42,460 nucleotides of DNA from Methanobacteriota archaeon. Its GTDB lineage: Archaea > Thermoplasmatota > Thermoplasmata > RBG-16-68-12 > JAFNFQ01. The first letter of the stretch is position 1. Each line of letters opens with the position of its first letter. The stretch is from NCBI GenBank assembly GCA_017885655.1, contig JAFNFQ010000065.1, positions 1 to 42,460 of the forward strand. The letters are read 5' to 3'. A program made the translations under genes and the position numbers. Under the pieces are notes generated by a model. That model did not search any database, had not been told where the DNA came from, and worked only from the letters and a program-made list of their open reading frames with translations. Positions 23,382-32,630 of the stretch are shown piece by piece.

Positions 23382-26300
23382 CTACTCTCCGTCTCTCCCC
23401 CAAGTTGTTCTTCCCGTGATTGAGAAGGCGCAGGATTGTGTCGTCGAGCTCGATGTCGGCAAGGATGCTGGACCGGCGGAGGCAGGTGAGATTGTAACCT
23501 CTGCTAGACCAGGCTCCCTCGCGTTCAGGGAGGCTTTCATGTCGATTGTGGGCTGAACCTTCGTGTCAATCGGGATTTCCCGCAGGCCGGCGGCGTCTGA
23601 TTGCATTTCATCTGGAAGAGACTTGACGCTCTCATCGATGCATTCGCGTGCGGTGTCGGGCGAGGTGGGGGTCATCTGGTTCAGGGCGTAGTGCGTTGCT
23701 CCGACGTCGCGATTCCGGATGCCGCTGTCGCTCAAGCCAACGTGACCAATATTGCCTTCCGTGATTGGCCGGGGTGGCACGCTTCGCGGGCTCACCGCCG
23801 GCGTTTGTTTCAGGAGCGCTCCGTTCACCGGTTCGACTTCTGGGGTGGCTGGCGTGATTCCAGGCGCGGTGTTGAGGCCGCCATTGATCGGGCTGACATC
23901 GTTTATGCCATCGATATCGGGGGCTATGAGTACAGAATCCAGGAAAGCCCGCAGTTGTTCGATGAAGTTGCCGTTGGCATCCGAGTAGTCCAATGTGGCT
24001 TCGTTCGTCACCACTGTGCCGTTGACCTCGAAGATGTAGCTGATATTCGTGAAGACGTAGCCCTTTCCTCCGGCAGCGACATATCCGATGTACCATGTGT
24101 ACACATCGCCGCTGGAGGAATCATAGGGTGGGCTGGAATTCAGCAGCGTCGACCCCGCCGGGAGGATGTCGCTGACGACCACATTGGTGGCGTCGCCGGT
24201 CCCGATGTTCTCATAGACGACCGTGTACGGGATTGTGGCGTCGAACGTGATCGGCTCGTTCTTGATGTAGGGTAGGAAGTCGGGGATTTCCCATATCCAA
24301 GTGTCCTCATGCCTCACGTTGAAGTTGTGGAACAGCCTCTTGACGTCCCCGTCCCTGAAGGTCAAGGTGAGCCAGCATGGGTCGTCACCCCACCATTGCC
24401 CGTTGATCGGGTCATCTAATGGCGTGTATACGATTCGGGCCGCGAACGGTCTGAGAACGTATATCCTGACGTTGTACACCGTGACGGATTGATCGTCTGG
24501 CGAGCCGGGGTAGCGCGTGACTGAAGCCACCTCTGTCCAAACGTTACCATCCCAGAGTGAAAGGCGGACATCGTGCCACTTCTCGCCCGCTATCCGGATC
24601 GTGAAGTTCGCCATGACGAACGCTCCGTATGTGATGTTTCCTGCGGTCTTCTCGAAGGTCATCACAGGCGCTGTCACGGCCGCGTCCGCGTATCCGCTCA
24701 ACTGCTCGATGAAGTTGCCGTTTGCGTCGGAATAGTCAAGCGTTGCGGCATTGTGCAACTGTGTCTGGTCCGCCGTGCCCACGTTGACCATGACGACGAC
24801 CGTGATGCTCACGCTGGTCGAGGGCGCGACAGACTCGATATCCCAGGTCAAGACCTGTCCGAATATCGAGGTCGGCTCAATCGACGCCAAGATGAGGGTG
24901 ACATCCGCGGGTAGAGTGTCCGCGATATTCACATCGCCCGCGTATCCCGTTCCGGTGTTCTCGTAGTGCAGTGTGTAGGTGATATAGTCGCCGGGATCCG
25001 CCTTGTCGGCATCTGCGGACTTGGTGAAGGTCATCACTGGTGCGGTTACATGGACATCCCAATAGCCGCCAATCTGCGGGTACTGGTTGCCGTTGGCGTC
25101 AGCGTAGCCGAGATCGGCTGTGTTGTGCAGAAGGATCCGGTCAGCGGTGCCAGGCTCGACCTGTACGACGAGCGATATGCCGCCACTGCCGCCGCCGACG
25201 TTGCCGATGTTCCAGTACAACGTGGCTCCGTTTTGGCTGTCTGGCAATGGAGTGGAGTCGTAGAATGTCACGTGGTCAGGCATGGTGTCGCTCACGACGA
25301 CGTCTGTCGCCATGCCGGCGCCGCTGTTCTCGTAGCATAGTTGATATGTGATGTAGTCGCCGGGGTCTGCGGTCGTTACATCGCCGGTCTTCTCAAAGCT
25401 GAGGACGGGTGCGGTGACCTGAACATCCGCGTAGTCGCTGATCGGCGGGTAGACGTTCCCGTTCGCGTCGGCATATTCGAGCGTCGCAACGTTGTGCAGT
25501 ATCGTCTTGTCAGGCAGGCCGACCTGGACACTCACCGTTATGATGATCTGGCCGTACTCGCTCGGGCCCACATCCCCCAGGTCCCATGTGTAGACGTTGC
25601 CGTTCACGCTCGTATACGTCGGGGACGAGGCGACGAACTGTACATGGTCCGGCAGAGTGTCCTGTATCACGACTCCCGAGGCCCATCCTGTTCCGAGGTT
25701 CTGCCAGTTGAGCGTGTAGGTGATTTCGTCTCCCGGGTCGGCCGTGTCGACGTTGGCCACCTTGTAGAAGGTGAAGTCGGGCGCGGTGACCACCGCGTCC
25801 GCGTAGGCAACGAGCTGCTGGTACGGGTTTCCATTATCATCGTTGTAGTCTGCCGTCGCGTAGTTGTGCAGCAGCGTCTGGTCGGGTGTGTACGCGTCGA
25901 CTTCCACCACGATGATTATCGTGATGCTCTCCCCCGGCCCGAGGGATCCCCGGTACCAGGTGTATGTCCTGCCGCTCACGCCCGAATACTCCAGATTCGA
26001 CGAGATGAAAGTCACATGCTCCGGAATCGTGTCGGAGATGTAGATGTCTGTCGCGCTCCCGCTGCCGGAATTCGCGAATATGACCGTGTAGGTGATCTGG
26101 TCGCCGGGATCGGCGTATTCGACGTCCGCGGTCTTCGTGAGGTCCACGACAGGGGCGGTGACGGTTGTGTCCGCATCATCGCTCAGCTGATCGTAACAGT
26201 TGCCGTTCGCGTCAGCATAGTCCAGCGTCGCAACGTTGTGCAGCAAGGTCGCATCGGGTGTGCCAGCGTCGACCTGGACAACGATGACTACACTGCCGCC

Positions 26301-29300
26301 GTTGCCATCGCCTAGGGCGGCCCCAATGTCCCACTCATAAGTCCTTCCGTTCACCTGGTCATACGAGGGTGTCGAACTCACAAACGTGACATGTTCGGGG
26401 ATGGTGTCTGTGATCACTACGCCGGCCGCGACGCCGCTCCCGCTGTTGTAGTACGTGATCGTGTAGGTGATGTAATCACCCGGATCCGCCTCGGTCACGT
26501 CGGCGACCTTGCTGACATGGAGGATTGGCGCTGTGACGGTGACCTGGGCTTCGCCCGGCAACTGCTCGTACGCATTCCCGTTCACGTCGTCGTAGTCGAG
26601 CGTGGCGGTGTTGACCAGGAAGGTGCCGTCCGGGGTGCCGACATCGACCATCACTGTGATTGTGATGTCGCCTGATGTGTGCGCCCCGACGGTACCGACA
26701 TCCCACGTCAGGACCCTGCCTGAGATGGAGTCGGGGTATGGGCTTGCGGTGATGAATGCCACATGCTCAGGCAGGGTATCCACGACAACGACCGCGGTCG
26801 CCGCCCCGCTGCCGCTATTCCCGTAATGTAGTGTGTAGACAATTTGGTCTCCTGGATCGGCCGTCGTGACATCGGCGCTCTTCATGAAACTCATGACAGG
26901 CGCACTCGTCTCGACGTCAAAGGAATCGCTTAGTTGCGGGTAGTAGTTGCCGTTGGCGTCGGCATAGTCGAAAGTCGCCACGTTGTGGAGGAGGGATCCA
27001 TCCGGCGTCCCAGCGTCCACAGTGGCCCGCAATACGACCGTCTCGGTCGCGCCGGGGGCGACGTCGCCGATGTCCCAGGTTATCGTGTTCCCCGATATCG
27101 AGTCTGGGTAGGGCGTCGCGTCAAAGAATGTCATGTAAGTGGGCAGGTAATCCACGAGGACGACGAGACTCGCCATGCCGGTGCCCGTGTTCTTGTAGGT
27201 GAGAGTGTAGGTTACAGTGTCGCCAGGGTTGGCCAATTCGACGTCGGCCTCCTTCGAGAACGACATCACCGGCGCAGTCACGGTTGTGGTCGCGTCATCG
27301 CTCATCTGCGGGTAGTAATTCCCGTTTGCGTCAGCGTAGTCGAAGGTCGCGACATTGGTCAGCGCGGTCTGGTCGGCCATGCCAGCGTCCACCTGAACGG
27401 TGATCGTTATTGTGCCGGTGACCCCGGCGTCAACCGTCCCGACGTCCCACTCGTAAGTCTTGCCGCTTACGCTAGAGTACGAAGGCGACGATGATACGAA
27501 GGCGACACCATTCGGTATCGTGTCCTTCACAATCACGCCGGTAGCGACTCCCGTCCCGATGTTCTTGTAGGTCAAGGCGTACTGTATGTAGTCGCCAGGG
27601 TCCGCAAAAGCCACATCAGCGGATTTGCTGAACGTCATGACGGGAGCGGTCACTGTCGTGGATGCGCTGTCCGAGAGCTCGTTGCCAGGGTTCCCGTTTG
27701 CGTCATCATAATTGAATGTGGCGGTGTTAGTGAGGACGGTCTGGTCTGTCACTCCTACATCCACATTAACGGTGACAGTTATCGTGCCTGAGCTTTCAGG
27801 TGCGACATCACCAATGTCCCACGAATAAGTCCTGCCATTGACGCTCGTGTACCATGGATTGGCGGTTTGGAACGTGACACGCTCGGGGATCGTGTCGGTG
27901 ACAACTACTCCGGTAGCCCATCCAGCCCCGTCGTTGCTATAGGTCAGCGTATAGGTAATCGTGTCGCCAGGATTGGCGAACTGGACATCCGCCACCTTAC
28001 TGAAAGACATGACAGGAGCCGTGACAATCACGGTCGCCTCGTCCGACAGCTGGTTGTCCGGGTTCCCGTTCGCGTCATCGTAATCCAATGTGGCTGTATT
28101 AATTATCCCCGTGCCGTCGGGAGTCCCGGCGTTCACTTTCACCTTGAGGATTATATTCCCCTCAGCCCCGGCAGGGACAGTCCCCACGTTCCATGTGTAG
28201 GTGCGCCCGCTGACGCTGCTGTACCACGGGTTCGCATCATAGAAGGTCGTGTAGGATGATATCGTATCCTTGACGACCACGTCTGTGGCATCTCCTGTCC
28301 CTGTGTTCTTGTATTGCAGGGTGTAGGTGATGACGTCGCCAGGATCGGCCTGGCTGACATCCGCGCTCTTCGTGAAGGTCATCACGGGTGCAGTGACAGT
28401 CGTGGTTGCGCTGTCGGTCATCTGCGGATAGCTGTTGCCGTTCACGTCCGCATAGTCAAGAGTCGCATGGTCGGTGAGCCCTGTCTGGTCAGGCGTCCCT
28501 GCGTTGATTTCAATCGTTATCGTGATGGTTCCGTCATCGCCCGGAGCGAGATCGCCCACGTTCCACGTGTACGTCATGCCACTCACGGAATCGTATCCCG
28601 GCGAGGAACTCACATAGGTCACGTGGTCGGGGATCGTGTCGGTGACAACCACTCCGGTGGCCCAACCGGTCCCTACATTCGCATAAGCCAGCGTGTAAGT
28701 GACTTTGTCGCCCGGGTCTGCGAACTCGGCGCTGGCTGTCTTGGAGAAAGTCATCACGGGCGCGGTGACCGTCGTGGTCGCGCTGTCTGACTTTTCCGGG
28801 TAGGGGTTGCCGTTTGCATCATCGTAGTTGAATGTGGCCACATTGATCAGTTCGGTGCCGTCTGGCACGAAGGCGTTCACTTTCACCACTATGGTGATCG
28901 TGCCGCTGGCTCCGCCGGCGAGCGAGCCGATGTTGTAGGTGTACACGCGCCCGTTGACGCTGCTCGGGGATGGCGTGGAAGAAACGAAGGTCACATGCTC
29001 TGGGATGGTATCTTGAATCACGACTCCGGTCGCTGTGCCGGTGCCTGTGTTGTGATAGCTCAGCGTGTAAGTAAGCAGGTCCCCAGGGTTTGCGTTCGTT
29101 ACATCGACGCTCTTGTCAAACGTGATGATGGGGGCTGTCACCGTCGTGGTCGCGCTGCCCGGTTCCTCTGGATATGGATTGCCGTTCGCATCGTCGTAGT
29201 TCATCACCGCCACGTTTTCCAAGATTGTGTCGTCAGGGGTGCCCGCGTTCACTTTCACCGTAATAACCACGGTGCCGCTCGTCTCAGCAGGAACCGAACC

Positions 29301-31409
29301 GATGTCGTATGTGTACATGCGTCCGTTGACGTTGCTCGGTGACGGGGTTGAGGATATGAACGTGGTGTATTCGGGGATCGTGTCGACAATGACGACGCCC
29401 GTAGCTGTGCCGTTCCCGGTATTGTGATATGCCAAAGTATAGGTGATGATGTCTCCGGGATCCGCTGTCGTGACATCCGCGGTCTTGCTGAAAGACATGA
29501 CCGGCGCGGTCACCGTGATATTCTTCCAGTCGTCGACTGGCGGCTCGGGGCCACCGGGGCCATTGTACTTCACGCTGCCAAGGTTGGCCAGCACCGTCCC
29601 GTCTGGCGTCCCAATGTCGACTTGGACGGTAATGGTCACTTCTCCCGATGCACCCGCGTTGACGTCGCCGATGTTCCACGTGTAGACCTTCCCGCTGACG
29701 GTGCTATAAGGTGGAGCGGAGCTAACGTAGGTCACATGATCTGGGACGGTGTCCTGGATTACCACGTCGTAAGCAGTGCTGCTGCCAGTATTTGCATAGT
29801 GCAGAGTGTAGGTTATTTCGTCGCCGGGATCGGCCGCGTCTTGGTCGGCTGTCTTGGTGAAGGCTAATTGAGGAAGGCCAACGACCGGCTCAGTGTAGAG
29901 CGGTGGCGTGGGGCCGTCGAAGATTGTCGCGCCCGATGTCCCGCTCTTCCCTGCCGCGTAGGCGCCGGCGTTGAGCATGATGGTCTGGCCCGCCTTCTCG
30001 GGCCCTGGGAGCAGAAACACCTGATAGTCCAAGGTCGCGCTCGTATTCGGTGCCAACATCCCGACGCTCCACGTTATCTTGCCGGTGAGTGGGTCGAAAG
30101 ATAGCGATCCTTGTGTGACGGTGTATATGCCGAGCCACGTGACGTCGCTGAGCTGGGCCGTGTCAGTCACGACAACATTGGTTGCAGTGTCCGCGCCCGT
30201 GTTGGCGACATTGATGCTGATCTCATAGACGGTGGTCTCGCCAACGATTGGCGGGTTGGGGCCGCTCACGACGCCACCTGGATAGCTCTCTGAGAAGTAC
30301 TTTGAGATGTCGAGGACCGCCGGGTTTACTCCGCCAGGCACGTGGCTCTGGAAGTTTCTATATCCGGTGTCAACCTTCCAAGTGTCACCGCCCTTCTTCG
30401 TCTGTATGTAGGGAATGACTTCACTGAAACCTATTTCCCTCACTTCGAACGTGTAGTCGGTCACCCAGAAGTCCTTGTTATCGGTGTCGCCTAGATCCGA
30501 GCCAGTGTACTGCTGCTTGTCAGTCCAATACATGCTGTAGCCCGGAGGGACGCCGTCGACTATGCTGCCGGGATCGTAATCGTCATAGAAGTACATGGAG
30601 ACGGACATCATCCTGATGCTGATTCCATTGAAATAGCACTGGAGTATGAACCAATCCAGCCCCTGGGCGCTGGATTGTTGGTACATGCTGCGGACATGGA
30701 ACAAGTCCCCCGCGTCCGCGAACACAATCTTGGGCTCCGTGTCGATCCATTCAAGGTCGTTCTGGCCGATGGATGCCGTCTTACCCATTTCTATCGTGTA
30801 GAGGTCGGAAGTGATGGTCTGCATCGAGCCGCCCTCGGTCGTGCTGAAATTCAGCTCCAATTGGAACTGCTCCATGTCGTCAACGAGTGAGAGCGAAGCG
30901 GAGTTTGAGCCGTTGTAGTCGGAACCGGGCGTGGTGTTCACCGGGACATAGCCGGTCTTGTTCAGATTCCAATATATGTAGTAGGTGCCGACAGCCAGCT
31001 GGCCATCGTTCAAACCATCGAGCATGTCGAGGTTCCTCGGTGTGTCATCGTCTATGATCAGGTCATTGACACTGTCGTAATTGTAGTCAAGCATCGTTGC
31101 GGATGGGCTGTATATGACCTCGGTTGTGGCTATCTTCCCTAAAAGGAAAGCCTCCTCCGGGTCCGCCTCAGATTTTGTCGGCGGGAAACCGTCTTTGTCG
31201 CTTGCGCGCGTCGTGGGATCGAGCACCGCCCAAGGCGAAAGTATTGTCGCCGTCGGGAGGCTCTCTGGCGGATTCGATTGCGGTGCATTTTGGTTCTGGC
31301 TGATTGCCAGTGCCGTGAAAGCACTCGCAAGAATCGCGGTCGCAACTATGGCACTCGTCACGCGGCGGGAGAGGACCTGCCGCACTTTCTTGGCTCCGAT
31401 ATTTACCAA
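23382..31409 (-). CDS. Giant secreted DUF11-repeat surface protein
   Basis: This is a protein of about 2675 aa. A TTG start at 31409 is preferred: it has a GGGTGA ribosome-binding site 8 nt upstream and gives a clean signal peptide (VNIGAKKVRQVLSRR, then VTSAIVATAILASAFTALA). The track start at 31571 lies upstream of the TATA box. After an N-terminal beta-rich domain of about 350 residues come 16 DUF11-type beta-sandwich repeats of about 124 residues. The repeat core reads ADPGDxITYTLxYxNTGTG...DTIPEHVTF...YTWNIG...NVATLDYADANGN. The first copy is divergent. The last is interrupted by a domain of about 110 residues (IRIAGEKWHDVRLSLWDGN...). The final 180 residues are low-complexity without a membrane helix or PGF-CTERM-like anchor. 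A stalk, adhesin or sheath role is inference. Confidence 0.9.
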   Translation of the reverse strand: MVNIGAKKVRQVLSRRVTSAIVATAILASAFTALAISQNQNAPQSNPPESLPTATILSPWAVLDPTTRASDKDGFPPTKSEADPEEAFLLGKIATTEVIYSPSATMLDYNYDSVNDLIIDDDTPRNLDMLDGLNDGQLAVGTYYIYWNLNKTGYVPVNTTPGSDYNGSNSASLSLVDDMEQFQLELNFSTTEGGSMQTITSDLYTIEMGKTASIGQNDLEWIDTEPKIVFADAGDLFHVRSMYQQSSAQGLDWFILQCYFNGISIRMMSVSMYFYDDYDPGSIVDGVPPGYSMYWTDKQQYTGSDLGDTDNKDFWVTDYTFEVREIGFSEVIPYIQTKKGGDTWKVDTGYRNFQSHVPGGVNPAVLDISKYFSESYPGGVVSGPNPPIVGETTVYEISINVANTGADTATNVVVTDTAQLSDVTWLGIYTVTQGSLSFDPLTGKITWSVGMLAPNTSATLDYQVFLLPGPEKAGQTIMLNAGAYAAGKSGTSGATIFDGPTPPLYTEPVVGLPQLAFTKTADQDAADPGDEITYTLHYANTGSSTAYDVVIQDTVPDHVTYVSSAPPYSTVSGKVYTWNIGDVNAGASGEVTITVQVDIGTPDGTVLANLGSVKYNGPGGPEPPVDDWKNITVTAPVMSFSKTADVTTADPGDIITYTLAYHNTGNGTATGVVIVDTIPEYTTFISSTPSPSNVNGRMYTYDIGSVPAETSGTVVITVKVNAGTPDDTILENVAVMNYDDANGNPYPEEPGSATTTVTAPIITFDKSVDVTNANPGDLLTYTLSYHNTGTGTATGVVIQDTIPEHVTFVSSTPSPSSVNGRVYTYNIGSLAGGASGTITIVVKVNAFVPDGTELINVATFNYDDANGNPYPEKSDSATTTVTAPVMTFSKTASAEFADPGDKVTYTLAYANVGTGWATGVVVTDTIPDHVTYVSSSPGYDSVSGMTYTWNVGDLAPGDDGTITITIEINAGTPDQTGLTDHATLDYADVNGNSYPQMTDSATTTVTAPVMTFTKSADVSQADPGDVITYTLQYKNTGTGDATDVVVKDTISSYTTFYDANPWYSSVSGRTYTWNVGTVPAGAEGNIILKVKVNAGTPDGTGIINTATLDYDDANGNPDNQLSDEATVIVTAPVMSFSKVADVQFANPGDTITYTLTYSNDGAGWATGVVVTDTIPERVTFQTANPWYTSVNGRTYSWDIGDVAPESSGTITVTVNVDVGVTDQTVLTNTATFNYDDANGNPGNELSDSASTTVTAPVMTFSKSADVAFADPGDYIQYALTYKNIGTGVATGVIVKDTIPNGVAFVSSSPSYSSVSGKTYEWDVGTVDAGVTGTITITVQVDAGMADQTALTNVATFDYADANGNYYPQMSDDATTTVTAPVMSFSKEADVELANPGDTVTYTLTYKNTGTGMASLVVLVDYLPTYMTFFDATPYPDSISGNTITWDIGDVAPGATETVVLRATVDAGTPDGSLLHNVATFDYADANGNYYPQLSDSFDVETSAPVMSFMKSADVTTADPGDQIVYTLHYGNSGSGAATAVVVVDTLPEHVAFITASPYPDSISGRVLTWDVGTVGAHTSGDITITVMVDVGTPDGTFLVNTATLDYDDVNGNAYEQLPGEAQVTVTAPILHVSKVADVTEADPGDYITYTITYYNSGSGVAAGVVITDTIPEHVTFVSSTPSYDQVNGRTYEWDIGAALGDGNGGSVVIVVQVDAGTPDATLLHNVATLDYADANGNCYDQLSDDADTTVTAPVVDLTKTADVEYADPGDQITYTVIFANSGSGSATDIYISDTIPEHVTFISSNLEYSGVSGRTYTWYRGSLGPGESITIIIVVEVDAYTPDQTLLHNYATADYNDDNGNPYQQLVAYADAVVTAPDFTFYKVANVDTADPGDEITYTLNWQNLGTGWASGVVIQDTLPDHVQFVASSPTYTSVNGNVYTWDLGDVGPSEYGQIIITVSVQVGLPDKTILHNVATLEYADANGNVYPPISDYADVQVTAPVLSFEKTGDVTTADPGDYITYQLCYENSGAGMATDVVVSDTMPDHVTFYDSTPLPDSQNGATLYWNIGNVGGGSGGISLVVQVEPGTADRILLHNTADLGYADANGNQYPQIGGYWDVHVTAPVMTFTKSADADKADPGDYITYTLHYENTGTGYAGDVNIADTLPADVTLILASIEPTSIFGQVLTWDIESVAPSTSVSITVVVMVNVGTADQTQLHNAATLDYSDANGNFIEQLSGYADAAVTAPVMTFEKTAGNITYGAFVMANFTIRIAGEKWHDVRLSLWDGNVWTEVASVTRYPGSPDDQSVTVYNVRIYVLRPFAARIVYTPLDDPINGQWWGDDPCWLTLTFRDGDVKRLFHNFNVRHEDTWIWEIPDFLPYIKNEPITFDATIPYTVVYENIGTGDATNVVVSDILPAGSTLLNSSPPYDSSSGDVYTWYIGYVAAGGKGYVFTNISYIFEVNGTVVTNEATLDYSDANGNFIEQLRAFLDSVLIAPDIDGINDVSPINGGLNTAPGITPATPEVEPVNGALLKQTPAVSPRSVPPRPITEGNIGHVGLSDSGIRNRDVGATHYALNQMTPTSPDTARECIDESVKSLPDEMQSDAAGLREIPIDTKVQPTIDMKASLNAREPGLAEVTISPASAGPASLPTSSSTTQSCAFSITGRTTWGRDGE

Positions 31410-31511
31410 TGCTCCACTCACCCAGGGCGAAGAGACGACCCGAGTCGCCACTCCTCTGCCACGACCACCGATGAAGTGATTGCGGCTTCCCCGCGGACCG
31501 ATTGAGAGGTG

Positions 31512-31519
31512 CTTATATC
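31512..31519 (-). promoter_or_regulatory. TATA box of the DUF11 gene (readable both ways)
   Basis: GATATAAG on the minus strand predicts a transcript start near 31490, which excludes starts upstream of it. On the plus strand the same bases read CTTATATC and could begin a leader of about 115 nt for the ABC exporter. Confidence 0.55.
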
Positions 31520-31576
31520 CCCATTTTGGCACAAGTGTGGAACAGCTGGTTCTCAAACTTGAAAAGAACAACCTTT

Positions 31577-31633
31577 AGACCTACGCAGGTCTGCTGGAAA
31601 GGACAGGCATGTCCCGCTGAGTCTCCCGACTCA
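31577..31633 (+). promoter_or_regulatory. Three tandem perfect hairpins in the ABC exporter leader
   Basis: AGACCT-ACGC-AGGTCT (31577-31592), GGACA-GGCA-TGTCC (31601-31614) and TGAGTC-TCCC-GACTCA (31618-31633) follow one another, each with a 4-nt loop. The last ends 24 nt before the ABC ATPase ATG. Three different stems of like geometry suggest a folded leader RNA more than repeated sites for one protein. No known riboswitch class is recognised. Confidence 0.5.
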
Positions 31634-31657
31634 GGTGACCAGTCAAGAGGCTAAACC

Positions 31658-32629
31658 ATGGCAATGATCGAGACCGACAGACTGAGCAGGAAGTTCGGAG
31701 ACCTGACGGCAGTCGATTCCGTGAGTTTCAATGTGGAGCGGGGGGAGATCTTCGGGCTGCTTGGGCCGAACGGCGCTGGCAAGACCACGACGATAAACAT
31801 GCTCGTCACCCTGCTCCCGCCAACTTCGGGCACTGCCAAGGTCAACGGTTTCGACATACGCGCTCAGCCCGCGAAGGTCCGGCAATCTGTGGGGATAGTC
31901 TTCCAGGACCCGAGCTTGGATACTATTCTGACGGGCCGCGAGAACCTGGAGCTGCACGCACGCCTCTACAGCGTCCCCAAAGCGGTCTGGAAAAAGAGGA
32001 TTGCCGAACTACTGGCCCTCATGGATCTGGAGGACAGGGCGGACAACATTGTCAGGCATTATTCTGGCGGGATGAGGAGGCGGCTCGAGCTGGCCAGGGG
32101 CCTGCTGCATCGCCCCGCCGTGCTGTTCCTCGACGAGCCGACCCTGGGGCTCGATCCACAGACACGGGAGCTCACATGGCGGTACATCAAGGCGATGGCG
32201 CAGCAGGAGCAGACCACGATAGTCCTCACGACCCATTATATGGAGGAAGCCGACAACGTCTGCGACCGCATCGGCATTATCGATCACGGAAAGGTCATAG
32301 CCCTCGACACCCCGGACAACCTTGAGCGTCGCCTTGGCGGGGATCTCGTGTGCCTGAAAATCAAGAACCCGGATCTCAAAGTACTGGAGCGACTCTCCTA
32401 CGTCAAGAATGTCGAGGTGAAGGATGGGCAGGTCGGCCTGACCGTCGAGAACGCGGCGGTGCATCTGAAGGAGATACTCTCGTTGTTCGATAATGTGGAA
32501 GCCGTGGAGGTAAGGACGCCGACGCTCAACGACGTATTTCTGAAATACACGGGGCGGGCGATCAGAGAGGATGATACCGACGAAGGTTGGGCCGAGGCTG
32601 CTTGGCGGTACCAGGCAGGGGGGAGATGA
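31658..32629 (+). CDS. ABC exporter ATPase, DrrA/ABC-2 type
   Basis: The 323-aa ATPase belongs to the daunorubicin-resistance (DrrA-like) group that powers ABC-2 permeases. It shows Walker A GPNGAGKTT, Q-loop VFQDPS, signature HYSGGMRRR, Walker B VLFLDEPTLGLD and the switch His in LTTHYMEEAD, all in the first 215 residues. A C-terminal domain of about 100 residues (typical of this group, with PTLNDVFLKYTGR) follows. The permease gene starts one base after its stop, so the two form one exporter. Drug, lipid or polysaccharide export is possible. Start choice between 31658 and the ATG at 31664 is open. The leader contains three hairpins. Confidence 0.93.
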   Translation: MAMIETDRLSRKFGDLTAVDSVSFNVERGEIFGLLGPNGAGKTTTINMLVTLLPPTSGTAKVNGFDIRAQPAKVRQSVGIVFQDPSLDTILTGRENLELHARLYSVPKAVWKKRIAELLALMDLEDRADNIVRHYSGGMRRRLELARGLLHRPAVLFLDEPTLGLDPQTRELTWRYIKAMAQQEQTTIVLTTHYMEEADNVCDRIGIIDHGKVIALDTPDNLERRLGGDLVCLKIKNPDLKVLERLSYVKNVEVKDGQVGLTVENAAVHLKEILSLFDNVEAVEVRTPTLNDVFLKYTGRAIREDDTDEGWAEAAWRYQAGGR

Positions 32630-32630
32630 A

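Noticed and set aside
25341-26315. 324-aa and similar plus-strand ORFs (23.6-29.9 kb)
   Set aside because: They are shadows of the DUF11 repeats; their mutual likeness only mirrors the sense-strand repeats.
31574-31656. tRNA-like cloverleaf in the ABC exporter leader
   Set aside because: TTTAG/CTAAA could close three hairpins, but it clashes with the first stem, and there is no T-loop or 7-nt anticodon loop.
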